Source of the DNA: JBGSPL01 sp964511435
GTDB taxonomy: Bacteria > Patescibacteriota > CPR2 > UBA1875 > CAIMLA01
Reading direction: 5' to 3'
Assembly: GCA_964511435.1 (NCBI GenBank)
Contig: CAZEFH010000002.1
Location: 35,492-99,491 of the forward strand
Length of the DNA stretch: 64,000 nt
Shown piece after piece: positions 27,339 to 35,363 of this stretch. The translations under genes and the position numbers were made by a program. The notes below the pieces were generated by a model, which saw only the letters and a program-made list of their open reading frames with translations, did no database searches and had not been told where the DNA came from. Each line of letters begins with the position of its first letter. The stretch's first letter is position 1.

Positions 27339-27842
27339 TTAGCCTTTCTCGATAAAGCCGGCGAGTGCCTCATTAATGAGGGCATCGTCATACTTCTTGG
27401 TATCGTTTTTTAGTAGTGATGTAAGTGACTGCTCGACAAGCTTAGCCACATCATCCTTTGCAGATTCAATAATTGCGAGCTTCTGCTTCTCGGCGTCGAC
27501 TTCAGCGTCGGCAATGATAGTCTTGGCCTTAGTTTCGGCTTCAAAGGTAGCATTCTTTTCGATTTCTTTGGCTTCCGCCTTGGCACCATCGATAATTTTG
27601 TCTGCTTCGGCCTTGGCCTTCATAACTAGCTTTTCTTTTCGTTTTTCAATTTCTTGATATTCTTTGTCTATTTCTGCAGCCTTTGCTAGTGAATCCTCAA
27701 TTGTAGCTGTTCGATTATTAAGCATCTTGAGAATTGGCTTATATAGAAATTTCCAAAGAATCAGGAAAAGCAAACCAAAATTAACGAGCTGTGCAATCAT
27801 AGCTCCGCCATCAATTCCTAGATTGTGTAGTGCTTCTCCCAT
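27339..27842 (-). CDS. atpF: F-type ATP synthase subunit b
   Basis: 167 residues. One N-terminal membrane helix (about 17-36), then a long charged coiled coil rich in Ala, Glu and Lys, as in the peripheral stalk. NNRTATIEDSLAKA is typical. It lies 25 nt downstream of atpE. Confidence 0.92.
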   Translation of the reverse strand: MGEALHNLGIDGGAMIAQLVNFGLLFLILWKFLYKPILKMLNNRTATIEDSLAKAAEIDKEYQEIEKRKEKLVMKAKAEADKIIDGAKAEAKEIEKNATFEAETKAKTIIADAEVDAEKQKLAIIESAKDDVAKLVEQSLTSLLKNDTKKYDDALINEALAGFIEKG

Positions 27843-27867
27843 TTCTATAAGCTCCTATTCAGTGTTA

Positions 27868-28095
27868 TTAAACGAACTTTAGAACTAGGGCGATAACTAA
27901 CGCGTAAACAGCGATAGCTTCTACGAAAGCACATGTGAGAATTAGACTTGGTTGAATCTTGTCAGCTGCTTCTGGGTTGCGGCCCATTGCCTCTAGACCC
28001 TTACTAGCAATCATTGAGATTCCTAGGGCTGGTGCGATAGCGCCGACAGCAATTGTTAGTGCTGGTGCAAGTAGTTTTACGACTTCTGCGTCCAT
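27868..28095 (-). CDS. atpE: F-type ATP synthase subunit c
   Basis: 75 residues, two membrane helices joined by GRNPEA. The ion-binding glutamate is in CAFVEAIAVYALV. The residue after it is Ala, and helix 1 lacks the Gln of sodium-binding rings, so a proton-driven ring is more likely (inference from known sodium motifs). Confidence 0.95.
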   Translation of the reverse strand: MDAEVVKLLAPALTIAVGAIAPALGISMIASKGLEAMGRNPEAADKIQPSLILTCAFVEAIAVYALVIALVLKFV

Positions 28096-28133
28096 TTTTA
28101 CTCCTTTTTACTTTTAATTATTACTTAAATACT

Positions 28134-28880
28134 TTAATGCGCTTCATGTGACATAACCGCCATCGAGAAGAATACAAGTGCTAGCATAGTGAAAACGAGC
28201 GCTTGAATAAATCCGACAAACAGCTCTAGCATATAGAAAGGAATGGGAGCAATGTAAGGGGCGATGGCACCAAGAACTATTAGAAGGACCTCTCCGGCGA
28301 ATACATTTCCGAAAAGACGAAAAGCAAAAGAAATGATACGCACAAACTCTGAAATGAGTTCAAGAATGCCAACAAAGAAATTAATTGGGTTGGAAAAGTT
28401 GAAGAACTTTTTACCGTATTTGAAGACACCCAGTGCAGCAATACCAAATACCTGAGTCATAATTACGACGATGACTCCCAGAGCGATAGTGGTGTTGAGA
28501 TCGGCGGTCCCAGCGCGGAGTAGAGGGACGAGTACTGTATGTCCCTCAGGGCTCAATTCATGGAAGCCGATTGTGCCTACGCCTGGTACTAGGCCAAACC
28601 AGTTGTTGAATAGAATAAAGATAAAAAATGTAGCAATAAGAGGGAATATTTTGCGAGAAAATGCCTTGTCATGGATGACACTGTCAGTGAGTCCTACCAG
28701 TTTCTCAATTCCGAGCTCGACTATATTCTGTAGCCCACGTGGTACTAGCTCCATCTTGCGAGTAGCAAAAAGTGAGACCAGCCAGAGGATGATAAGTACA
28801 CAAGTAGCAGCGAGAAAACTATTCGTTAGATGAAAGGAACCAATTTCGATGACTGGATTCGCGGCGATAGAAATATGCAC
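28134..28880 (-). CDS. atpB: F-type ATP synthase subunit a
   Basis: 248 residues, five to six membrane helices. The essential arginine is in SFAFRLFGNVFAGE. It forms the proton half-channels against the c ring. The start at 28880 overlaps the stop of the gene before it by 1 nt. Confidence 0.95.
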   Translation of the reverse strand: MHISIAANPVIEIGSFHLTNSFLAATCVLIILWLVSLFATRKMELVPRGLQNIVELGIEKLVGLTDSVIHDKAFSRKIFPLIATFFIFILFNNWFGLVPGVGTIGFHELSPEGHTVLVPLLRAGTADLNTTIALGVIVVIMTQVFGIAALGVFKYGKKFFNFSNPINFFVGILELISEFVRIISFAFRLFGNVFAGEVLLIVLGAIAPYIAPIPFYMLELFVGFIQALVFTMLALVFFSMAVMSHEAH

Positions 28881-29101
28881 TAGTTGTTTCCTTTCAGATT
28901 ATCAATTGTCTTTTTGATGCCATAGGCAGAAGTAAAGAGACTTAGCCCGATACCTAGGAATAGAAATAAATGCCCAGTGTGGAATTCTTTGTCCATCCAT
29001 ACCCCCAGCAAAATAAAAAGCAGTAGGGGTACACTAATGCGGAAGCCAATTTCTAATGAGTAGCCGTAGATATTGAAATCTTTTCCACCTTTATCGGACA
29101 T
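28880..29101 (-). CDS. AtpZ/AtpI-like ATP synthase accessory protein
   Basis: 73 residues with two membrane helices and a GVWMDKEF turn, as in the AtpZ/AtpI family encoded just before atpB in many bacteria. The family is tied to ATP synthase assembly or magnesium supply; its role here is inferred from position. Confidence 0.75.
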   Translation of the reverse strand: MSDKGGKDFNIYGYSLEIGFRISVPLLLFILLGVWMDKEFHTGHLFLFLGIGLSLFTSAYGIKKTIDNLKGNN

Positions 29102-29202
29102 AGCTTTTCTCCATACAAAAATGCGTCAATTGGACACGAGTTGCGGCAAGTGGCGCACTTTGCGTCTCCATTTTACGCTAGTTTCTCGATTGTGACAAGT
29201 GT

Positions 29203-29460
29203 TTAGAGAGATTCTTGATGGTGAAGCTTTGATATAGTGGTGTAGAGACCCCAAATGGTGAGGATGATAGCGGTGACAGCGAGTCCGACCTTGAAGAATT
29301 TGTGCAGATGAAACGCTCGGTCAAGGATGATTCCAAGCATCTCGAGCACGGTCAGGGGTGCGACAAGGCGCCAAACAAGGTTGCGGGGCGTGATAGGAAT
29401 ACGTCCTTTTTTCTCTAACATAGCAAGAAACATTTTACTGTTTTCCGAGTTTGTGGACAA
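29203..29460 (-). CDS. Small two-helix membrane protein upstream of the atp operon
   Basis: 85 residues with two membrane helices (about 30-45 and 54-75). It may be the first gene of the atp operon, 101 nt before the AtpZ-like gene. Start is uncertain: TTG at 29460 or ATG at 29433. A relation to AtpI is possible but weak. Confidence 0.5.
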   Translation of the reverse strand: MSTNSENSKMFLAMLEKKGRIPITPRNLVWRLVAPLTVLEMLGIILDRAFHLHKFFKVGLAVTAIILTIWGLYTTISKLHHQESL

Positions 29461-29479
29461 GATTTTCTTTAACCTTCCG

Positions 29480-29508
29480 TTGACGAAGAGGGTGATTTTT
29501 GCTATAAT
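29480..29508 (+). promoter_or_regulatory. Promoter of the intron-containing tRNA-Thr gene
   Basis: TTGACG at 29480-29485, a 17-nt spacer and TATAAT at 29503-29508. The tRNA begins 89 nt further on. Confidence 0.75.
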
Positions 29509-29629
29509 TTGCGAGTTGAAAACAATAAGCAGTTAACAATAAACAAACATCAATGGGAACTGTTAATTGATTTCTGGTACCTGAAATTTGATTATATTCC
29601 CGGGTAGCTCAGCGGTAGAGCAGTTGGCT

Positions 29630-30148
29630 GTGTATACTAGTAACTTTTGTAGCTTGTAATAAACTGGAAGTATGGGCGACAAAAGAAAATATGCAGACCG
29701 TCGTGAATACTTGATAGCGGCAGTGTCTAAAAGAAGAAAACTTCTGCGGGCAAAGGCTATTGAATACAAAGGCGGAAAGTGTAGTATATGTGGCTACCAC
29801 AAATGCGCAAATGCTCTTGATTTTCATCATTTATCAGGAAAAGACTTCAGTCTTTCCGCTGATGGAATGACGAGATCATGGGACAGAACAAGAACGGAGC
29901 TAGATAAGTGTATTCTAGTTTGCGCAAATTGCCACAGAGAAATCCATTCGCAGCTTCAGTCGGAAACGGTTGAATGAAAACTGGGTGAATTGCGGGAAAC
30001 CCTAACGTTAAGTCGAGGGCAATCCGCAGCCAATCCTCATAATGAGGCAGGTTCAGAGACTAGGTGATTACACCCTAGAGCGCCCAGCACCTAAGGCATT
30101 AGCTATGGTGATGAGATAGTCCACGCCTTGTAGAAATACTTGGATTAG
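29630..30148 (+). ncRNA. Group I intron in tRNA-Thr(UGU)
   Basis: 519 nt. The 5' exon ends in U and the intron ends in G (30148), as group I splicing requires. The core near 29990-30110 shows TTGCGGGAAACCC (P4/P5), GGCAATCCGCAGCCAA (P6), TTCAGAGACTA (P7) and GAGATAGTCC (P7'). The HNH gene occupies the 5' part, before the core. Subclass was not assigned. Confidence 0.9.
29672..29977 (+). CDS. HNH homing endonuclease inside the tRNA-Thr intron
   Basis: 101 residues, read in the same direction as the tRNA. The fold is an HNH/zinc type: C37-x2-C40, then DFHH (His52-His53) and CANCH (Cys84, Cys87, His88) with His92. Such enzymes cut intronless alleles and spread the intron. It is clearly related to the HNH part of the tilS fusion at 37181-38968 (shared GGKC..CGY, FHH.SGK and CANCH). 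Confidence 0.88.
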   Translation: MGDKRKYADRREYLIAAVSKRRKLLRAKAIEYKGGKCSICGYHKCANALDFHHLSGKDFSLSADGMTRSWDRTRTELDKCILVCANCHREIHSQLQSETVE

Positions 30149-30282
30149 TGTAACCAATTGGTCGTCGGTTCGAATCCGACCCCGGGAGCCAAATAAGAAG
30201 AGGCTTAATAAAGCCTTTTTTTGATACCTATTTTCCTTAACCCCTATCGGACTTAGAACTTTTGAGTTAAAATTTGGGTAAT

Positions 30283-30495
30283 ATGATTGAAAAAAATGTA
30301 TTAGGGAATTACAAACATTTTAAGGGCGGTTTATACACGGTTATTGCAGTTGGGAAAGACTCTGAAAACTTAAGCGATGTTGTTGTCTATAAATCCAAAA
30401 AGGATGACGGTGTCTGGGTTAGGTCTTATGAGATGTTTTTTCAAGATGTTACGGTTGAAGGAAAAGTGATACCCCGTTTTCAAAAAATGGATTGA
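30283..30495 (+). CDS. DUF1653 family protein
   Basis: 70 residues. NYKHFKGGLYTVIAVGKDSE, VVYKSKKDDGVWVR and PRFQKMD follow the DUF1653 pattern, a small family of unknown function. TAAAAT lies 9 nt before the ATG and no ribosome binding site is visible, so the mRNA is probably near-leaderless. The start at 30283 matches the family N-terminus better than the upstream TTG. Confidence 0.78.
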   Translation: MIEKNVLGNYKHFKGGLYTVIAVGKDSENLSDVVVYKSKKDDGVWVRSYEMFFQDVTVEGKVIPRFQKMD

Positions 30496-30530
30496 TTGTT
30501 CTAAACTCAGCCCACCAAGCGAGCCATATA

Positions 30531-30556
30531 AAATAGACCACGCTTGTGGTCTATTT
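30531..30556. terminator. Terminator after the DUF1653 gene
   Basis: Perfect 11-bp stem AAATAGACCAC / GTGGTCTATTT with the 4-nt loop GCTT. It can work on both strands. Confidence 0.85.
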
Positions 30557-30566
30557 TTCTATTAAT

Positions 30567-30595
30567 TTGGAAAGTTGCTATAAAGATACTACAAT
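30567..30595 (+). promoter_or_regulatory. Promoter placed for a leaderless hemerythrin mRNA
   Basis: TTGGAA at 30567-30572, a 17-nt spacer and TACAAT at 30590-30595, then exactly 6 nt to the ATG at 30602. Transcription would start at or next to the A of the ATG. Confidence 0.65.
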
Positions 30596-30601
30596 ATATT
30601 C

Positions 30602-31006
30602 ATGTATATAGACTGGACAGATGACCTCAGTGTCGGGGTTAAGGAGATAGATCAGCAGCACAAGCGCTTCTTAGTGATAATTAATGAGCTCTATGATGCA
30701 CTTGAGAATCAGAATGAGAAAACTGTCCTTGGCGACATTCTTGGTAAGCTCGAATCCTACGCGATGTACCACTTTATGACCGAAGAGAAGTATATGGATG
30801 AATTAGGGTTTGATGGCGCGGAGGAGCATAAGGCAGAGCACAAATCACTCAGTCTAAAGATTGCAGACTTTCGAACTGAATACCAGGATGACGAAGAAAA
30901 GTATGCTCAGGAACTCTTGCACTTTCTCAAGGACTGGCTCACTCACCACCTGATGGAGGTGGACAAAAAGTATGAACAATGCTTCCGAGAGCATGGGCTG
31001 AAATAG
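30602..31006 (+). CDS. Bacteriohemerythrin
   Basis: 134 residues, a four-helix di-iron protein that binds oxygen. The ligands are visible: His20 (DQQH), His57 and Glu61 (YHFMTEE), His76 and His80 (EEHKAEH), and a later HHLMEVD with His and Asp. It begins right after the initiator with the typical IDWTDDLSVGV segment. It may store oxygen or remove it, which could protect the hydrogenase encoded further on; that link is inference. Confidence 0.93.
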   Translation: MYIDWTDDLSVGVKEIDQQHKRFLVIINELYDALENQNEKTVLGDILGKLESYAMYHFMTEEKYMDELGFDGAEEHKAEHKSLSLKIADFRTEYQDDEEKYAQELLHFLKDWLTHHLMEVDKKYEQCFREHGLK

Positions 31007-31020
31007 GGCGAGAGCCCTAT
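31003..31020 (+). terminator. Terminator after the hemerythrin gene
   Basis: 7-bp stem ATAGGGC / GCCCTAT, loop GAGA, then six T. The left arm contains the hemerythrin stop codon. Confidence 0.9.
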
Positions 31021-31103
31021 TTTTTTATAGACAAAACAGCACAAATATGTTAAAGTATCTTGCGTTCACCATGGTTGTATATGTCTCTGAAGGGGGACTC
31101 GCT

Positions 31104-31652
31104 ATGACTACGACTGAAAGTACGGGGATAGTCCTGTCGGAAGAGGAGATGAATCTCAAGGATATCGCCTGGAGAGCCTTCGGGAGACGGCAGAAGATGC
31201 CGTTCGATGATCTGGCTCGCGCGATGACTCGGGCATCCTGGGCGAGAATCCTCATTCGTCTCGGTGTGGTCGTTGTGGACGAGGCGGAGCCTGGCATTGT
31301 TCGCAAGACGAAGCTCCCTGTCAGGCTGAAGGAGCGTCCGGTAATTCGTGGAAGCGAATTCGGGGATGTTCCCCAGTCGGTGACCAGACAGCGTGAAACC
31401 ATGGAGGTGATGCGAGATCGAATTGCAAGTCTGAGTGAACGAGAGCGACAGATACTGGATGCCTGCGCTTTCAGTGTTGACTGGGCTAGTACCAGTCATG
31501 TCTACCGTATCAAACTCGTCGAAGTCAAGCGTCGTACAGGCTGTAAGACTTCAGATATCGCTGCACTGATGAAGAAGATCGGAATCCCGACGAGCGGAAA
31601 CAAGGGACTTACCTGGGTCCTGCCGTCTTGGTTCCGTGGCGCTTTGCTCTAA
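31104..31652 (+). CDS. GC-rich hypothetical protein with a C-terminal helix-turn-helix-like region
   Basis: 182 residues. No family recognised; LSERERQILDACAF near residue 125 resembles the start of sigma-70 region 4 or similar DNA-binding helices, followed by VKRRTGCKTSDIAALMKKIGI. The ATG at 31104 has AGGGGG 6-8 nt upstream. A promoter-like TAGACA-N17-TAAAGT lies about 75 nt before the start. GC-rich compared with lepA and hemerythrin around it. Confidence 0.55.
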   Translation: MTTTESTGIVLSEEEMNLKDIAWRAFGRRQKMPFDDLARAMTRASWARILIRLGVVVVDEAEPGIVRKTKLPVRLKERPVIRGSEFGDVPQSVTRQRETMEVMRDRIASLSERERQILDACAFSVDWASTSHVYRIKLVEVKRRTGCKTSDIAALMKKIGIPTSGNKGLTWVLPSWFRGALL

Positions 31653-31706
31653 GGGGCGGTGTCGTACACCACGTGTAAAAACGAGGGTGCGGCACCGCCC
31701 CTCGTT
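31653..31706. terminator. Compound GC-rich terminator between the 31.1 kb gene and lepA
   Basis: GGGGCGGTG (31653-31661) can pair with CACCGCCCC (31693-31701). A second stem AACGAGG / CCTCGTT (31680-31706) competes with it. TTTT follows on the + strand, so the two convergent genes share the site. Confidence 0.65.
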
Positions 31707-31710
31707 CGTT

Positions 31711-33492
31711 TTAGTCTTTCTTTAGTAGCTCCATGAAGACACCGGAAGGGATCTCTACCTTACCGAATTTCTTCATTCTTTTCTTACCCTCTTTTTGTTT
31801 ATTGAGGAGTTTATTTTTACGTGTAACATCGCCTCCATATAGCTTGGCTGTGACATCCTTACGCATTGCCGAGATGTCTTCACGGGCGATGATCTTTCCG
31901 CCGATGGCGGCCTGAAGCGCAACTTTGAAGAGCTGTTTTGGGATAAGCTCCTTTAGCTTTTCAACTACTTGTTTGCCGACAGTCTGAGCCTCGCTACGAT
32001 GGACCAGAAGAGAAAGAGTGTCTACTACTGTTTCAGCGATGTAAATGTCAACTTTTACTAGGTCTCCAGTCCGATACTCTAGAAACTCATAGTTCATACT
32101 TGCATAGCCGGAGCTGATGCTCTTTAACTGATCAAAGAAGTCGGTCACTATTTGTGAAAGCGGAAGCTCGCACTTTATGACCACTCGGGTTTCTTCGAGA
32201 TAATCGATGTTGCCGAAGATACCGCGGCGGTTCGAGATTAGCTCCATGATAACGCCGATATATTCACTTGGGGTCACAATCTCAACTTTGACCCATGGCT
32301 CTCTGATTTCCTGGATGTGCATAATACTTGGCAGCTCCGCGGGGCTATTTATAATGATGACTTCTTTGTTTGTCTTTACGATTTCATATGCCACTGAGGG
32401 AACGGTTACAAGGAGGTCAAGATTATACTCTCTCTCCAGACGCTCCTTAATGATGTCCATATGAAGGAGTCCGAGGAAGCCACAACGAAAGCCAAATCCA
32501 AGAGCGCTTGAGACCTCTGGTTCATATGATAGGGAGGAGTCTGATAGGCTGAGCTTGCCGAGAGCCTCACGCAAGAGTGGGTAATCGTCGCCCTCCGTAG
32601 TATAGATACCGGCAAAAACGAATGGCTTCACCATTTTGTATCCCGAGAGCGCCTCGACTCCCTTGTCTGTGGCTAGAGTAACAGTATCACCGACTCTAGC
32701 TCCAGACACATCCTTGAGTCCGGTGACGATATAGCCGATTTCGCCCGTGAGAAGTTCTGTTTGTGGGATGAACTTCGGTGTCATATATCCTATCTCGAGA
32801 CTTTCAGCACCAGATTTCGTCCCAAGCATATACAGCTTCTGCCCCTTTGGCAGCTTGCCATCAACAACTCGAACATAGGCGACCACACCTTTGTAGATGT
32901 CATAGTATGAATCAAAGATGAGAGCACGGAAAGGTTTATCTTTCTCACCAACAGGAGCTGGCACTTTCTCGATCACGCGGTCCAGAATCTCGGCTACGCC
33001 TTCGCCAGTTTTCCCAGAGGCCAGAATTATTTCTTCGCGCTTCACCCCGAGAAGGTCAATAATTTCCTGAGCCACCTTCTCTGGTTCTGCATGGGGTAAG
33101 TCGATTTTATTAAGAACCGGAATAATTTCGAGATTATGTTCTAGAGCAAGATAAATATTGGAAAGAGTCTGGGCTTCAATCCCCTGGGAAGCGTCGACGA
33201 CCAGAATCGCACCCTCGACCGCCGCCAGAGAACGAGATACTTCATAAGTAAAGTCGACATGACCAGGGGTATCGATGAGATTCAGAATGTGACCATTGTA
33301 TTCCATACGAGCAGGCTGAAGCTTGATAGTGATGCCGCGCTCTTGTTCTAGTTCCATCGTGTCGAGAAGCTGAGCATGCATGTCCCTTTTGTCAATGGTA
33401 CCAGTCACTTCCAAAAAACGATCCGACAGCGTAGATTTGCCGTGATCGATATGGGCGATGATGCAGAAATTACGAATTTTTGATTGGTCCAT
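31711..33492 (-). CDS. lepA: Elongation factor 4
   Basis: 593 residues, full length. GTP-binding motifs AHIDHGKSTL, DTPGHVDF and NKIDLPHAEP are present, then the domains through the LepA-specific C-terminal region (SGYASMNYEF...). It is a ribosome-bound GTPase that remodels stalled translation complexes. It overlaps the stop of murJ by 1 nt. Confidence 0.96.
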   Translation of the reverse strand: MDQSKIRNFCIIAHIDHGKSTLSDRFLEVTGTIDKRDMHAQLLDTMELEQERGITIKLQPARMEYNGHILNLIDTPGHVDFTYEVSRSLAAVEGAILVVDASQGIEAQTLSNIYLALEHNLEIIPVLNKIDLPHAEPEKVAQEIIDLLGVKREEIILASGKTGEGVAEILDRVIEKVPAPVGEKDKPFRALIFDSYYDIYKGVVAYVRVVDGKLPKGQKLYMLGTKSGAESLEIGYMTPKFIPQTELLTGEIGYIVTGLKDVSGARVGDTVTLATDKGVEALSGYKMVKPFVFAGIYTTEGDDYPLLREALGKLSLSDSSLSYEPEVSSALGFGFRCGFLGLLHMDIIKERLEREYNLDLLVTVPSVAYEIVKTNKEVIIINSPAELPSIMHIQEIREPWVKVEIVTPSEYIGVIMELISNRRGIFGNIDYLEETRVVIKCELPLSQIVTDFFDQLKSISSGYASMNYEFLEYRTGDLVKVDIYIAETVVDTLSLLVHRSEAQTVGKQVVEKLKELIPKQLFKVALQAAIGGKIIAREDISAMRKDVTAKLYGGDVTRKNKLLNKQKEGKKRMKKFGKVEIPSGVFMELLKKD

Positions 33493-35114
33493 TAGGCCTT
33501 TCGAAGTCTTAATTTATCGAGTACAAATTTCGTCTCTTCGCACTTCATTAGCCAGGTAAAGAAGACGTAAGTCAGGGCGCCGAGGCCGATAGCGCCCATA
33601 GTCTGAAGGAAAAGGCCGACAACACTCAGGGTATTAACAAGTGGGTCAAAGAGGTAGAGCCCGTAGTGGACTATGATTCCCATTAGAGTAGAGGCGAGAA
33701 TAAGTCTAGTCGTTGATTCAAATATTTTGTGGTCGGGGTCGAGTGCTCCAATCTGATTGTGTAGGGCAATAAATAGGGCCACAGCATTCACGATACCTGC
33801 AATCGAGAAGGCGAGAGCGATGCCGGCGACACCGAGCTGGAGTGGAGCCACAAACGGTAGTGCTACTGAAAGCACTGCATTTACTATCATAACGGCAATA
33901 CTGATATAGAGAGGGGTTTTGGTGTCTTGAATCGCATAGAAAGCCTTCAGTAGAAGGGGAATGAGTCCCTGGGCGACAAGACCAACCGCAAAGAAAAGAA
34001 GTGCTTTGGTTGTCCAATAGGTGTTGTCCCAACTGAAGTTCCCGATGCCGAAGACAAGGCGAATTACTTGAGCGCGGAGGACAATTAGTCCAATAGTAGC
34101 AGGGATCGTAAAGTAGAGGATGCGGCGAGCGCTCCAAGAAAAGTTCGCCATGAAGTCTTTCATATTGTTCTTAGTTTTCGCTTCGGAGAGGACTGGGAAA
34201 ATGGCTGTTGCGATTGCGATGCCAAAGATGACCGTTGGTGCTGTCTGGATATCGTTGGCAAAGTTTAGTACGGTGATACCACCGACAAAGAAAGAGGCGA
34301 CGATGGTGTCGACAAAAAGATTTATTTGTCCGACACCGATGGCGATAGTTCGGGGCAACATCAGTGTAATGATGCGGCCGATTTGTCCTTTTTGTAGATT
34401 GAGAATTGGCCGCCAGCGGAAGCCAGTAGTTAGCACTGAAGGTAGCTGAATCAGGGCGTGGAAAAAAGCGCCGATGATAACGCCGATACCAAGGGCATAA
34501 ACTGGGGTTTCGAATCGAGGCACCAGTATAGTTGCAGCTGCTATTATGGAGAGATTGTAGATTAGTGGAGCTAGAGAGTAGGCGATAAATTTTTTGTGCG
34601 AATTAAGGATGCCCCCAAAAACACCAGAGATAGCCATTAAAACAGGGGATACTAGCATCATCCTTGTTAGGTTTACTGTAACCTGGAATATTTGTGGATC
34701 ATGTCCAGCCTTGTTGAAAAATCCAGGGAAGATAAACGGCACTAGCTTCGGCGCCAGTAGAAAAAGTACCGCAGCAAATACGATAGCGGCGAGAAAAATA
34801 AAGTTTAGGAAGGAGGTAGCGAGCTCGTTTGCTTCATCTTGATTTTTCGCGTTTAGCTTCTCAATGAATACTGGAATAAATGCACTTGAAAGAGCACCTA
34901 GAATTAGTAAGTTGAAGATGGTATCTGGGATGCGAAATGAGGCATAGAAGGCATCTGTCATCGAGCCGGCACCAAAGGTTCCAGCAATAACGCGTTCACG
35001 CCAGAGGCCGAGTATATTGGACATAAGACCAGTAGCACCGAGAATAACCGCAGCATTGCCGATAGTCAGCTTCTTGCTACTGATGTCATACCAAAACTTT
35101 CTTACTCGATTCAT
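33492..35114 (-). CDS. murJ: Lipid II flippase MurJ
   Basis: About 541 residues with roughly 14 membrane helices; RVIAGTFGAGSMTDAFYASFRIPD and LLLKAFYAIQDTKTPLY are MurJ/MviN blocks. It flips lipid II for peptidoglycan synthesis. The ATG at 35114, with AGAGGA upstream, is preferred over the ATG at 35138, because the bases 35115-35138 belong to a repeat also found before the hydrogenase alpha gene. The 35138 start cannot be excluded. Confidence 0.92.
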   Translation of the reverse strand: MNRVRKFWYDISSKKLTIGNAAVILGATGLMSNILGLWRERVIAGTFGAGSMTDAFYASFRIPDTIFNLLILGALSSAFIPVFIEKLNAKNQDEANELATSFLNFIFLAAIVFAAVLFLLAPKLVPFIFPGFFNKAGHDPQIFQVTVNLTRMMLVSPVLMAISGVFGGILNSHKKFIAYSLAPLIYNLSIIAAATILVPRFETPVYALGIGVIIGAFFHALIQLPSVLTTGFRWRPILNLQKGQIGRIITLMLPRTIAIGVGQINLFVDTIVASFFVGGITVLNFANDIQTAPTVIFGIAIATAIFPVLSEAKTKNNMKDFMANFSWSARRILYFTIPATIGLIVLRAQVIRLVFGIGNFSWDNTYWTTKALLFFAVGLVAQGLIPLLLKAFYAIQDTKTPLYISIAVMIVNAVLSVALPFVAPLQLGVAGIALAFSIAGIVNAVALFIALHNQIGALDPDHKIFESTTRLILASTLMGIIVHYGLYLFDPLVNTLSVVGLFLQTMGAIGLGALTYVFFTWLMKCEETKFVLDKLRLRKA

Positions 35115-35138
35115 ATTTTCTATATCCTCTTTCGTCAT

Positions 35139-35332
35139 TCCAAGCTTGATTTGGAATCCAATCTATATCTATTATCTTTGATTAATATATTTTTTGCCAC
35201 CTCCTCTTGAAAGTAGGTGGCGCCAGGTTCAAGAAAAATTGAACTCCTTCATCTCAGTACGAAATTCTGCTTTGCAGTAATTTCTAGCTAGAGGGTGATA
35301 GTCGGGTGACTGTGGTCACCGAGCGATTTTTC
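35139..35332 (-). repeat. Structured dispersed repeat, copy A
   Basis: About 195 nt between ftsH and murJ. It shares with copies B and C the hairpin CCACCT / AGGTGG whose loop CTCTTGAAAG can pair with the downstream TTCAAGA (35227-35233), and the AAAAATT box. It shares with copy B a flank containing ATTCCAA / TTGGAAT and TCTATTATCTTTGATTA. The middle is its own: AATTCTGC / GCAGTAATT and GGTGAC / GTCACC hairpins. Confidence 0.75.
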
Positions 35333-35363
35333 AAAGTAGCGCACGGGAAACTTTATAAACTTT

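Larger units (their letters stand above)
29598..30191 (+). tRNA. tRNA-Thr(UGU) interrupted by a group I intron
   Basis: 5' exon 29598-29629 (acceptor TCCCGGG, D arm, anticodon stem GTTGG, loop bases CT). 3' exon 30149-30191 (TGTAA, stem CCAAT, T arm GTCGG / CCGAC, acceptor CCCGGGA, G, encoded CCA). Joining them gives the 7-nt loop CTTGTAA with anticodon TGT. All four stems pair, with one G-U in the anticodon stem. The break is between U33 and the anticodon. Confidence 0.92.

Noticed and set aside
31653..31706. A riboswitch or attenuator with two competing stems
   Set aside because: It lies between the 3' ends of two convergent genes, so a shared terminator explains it.
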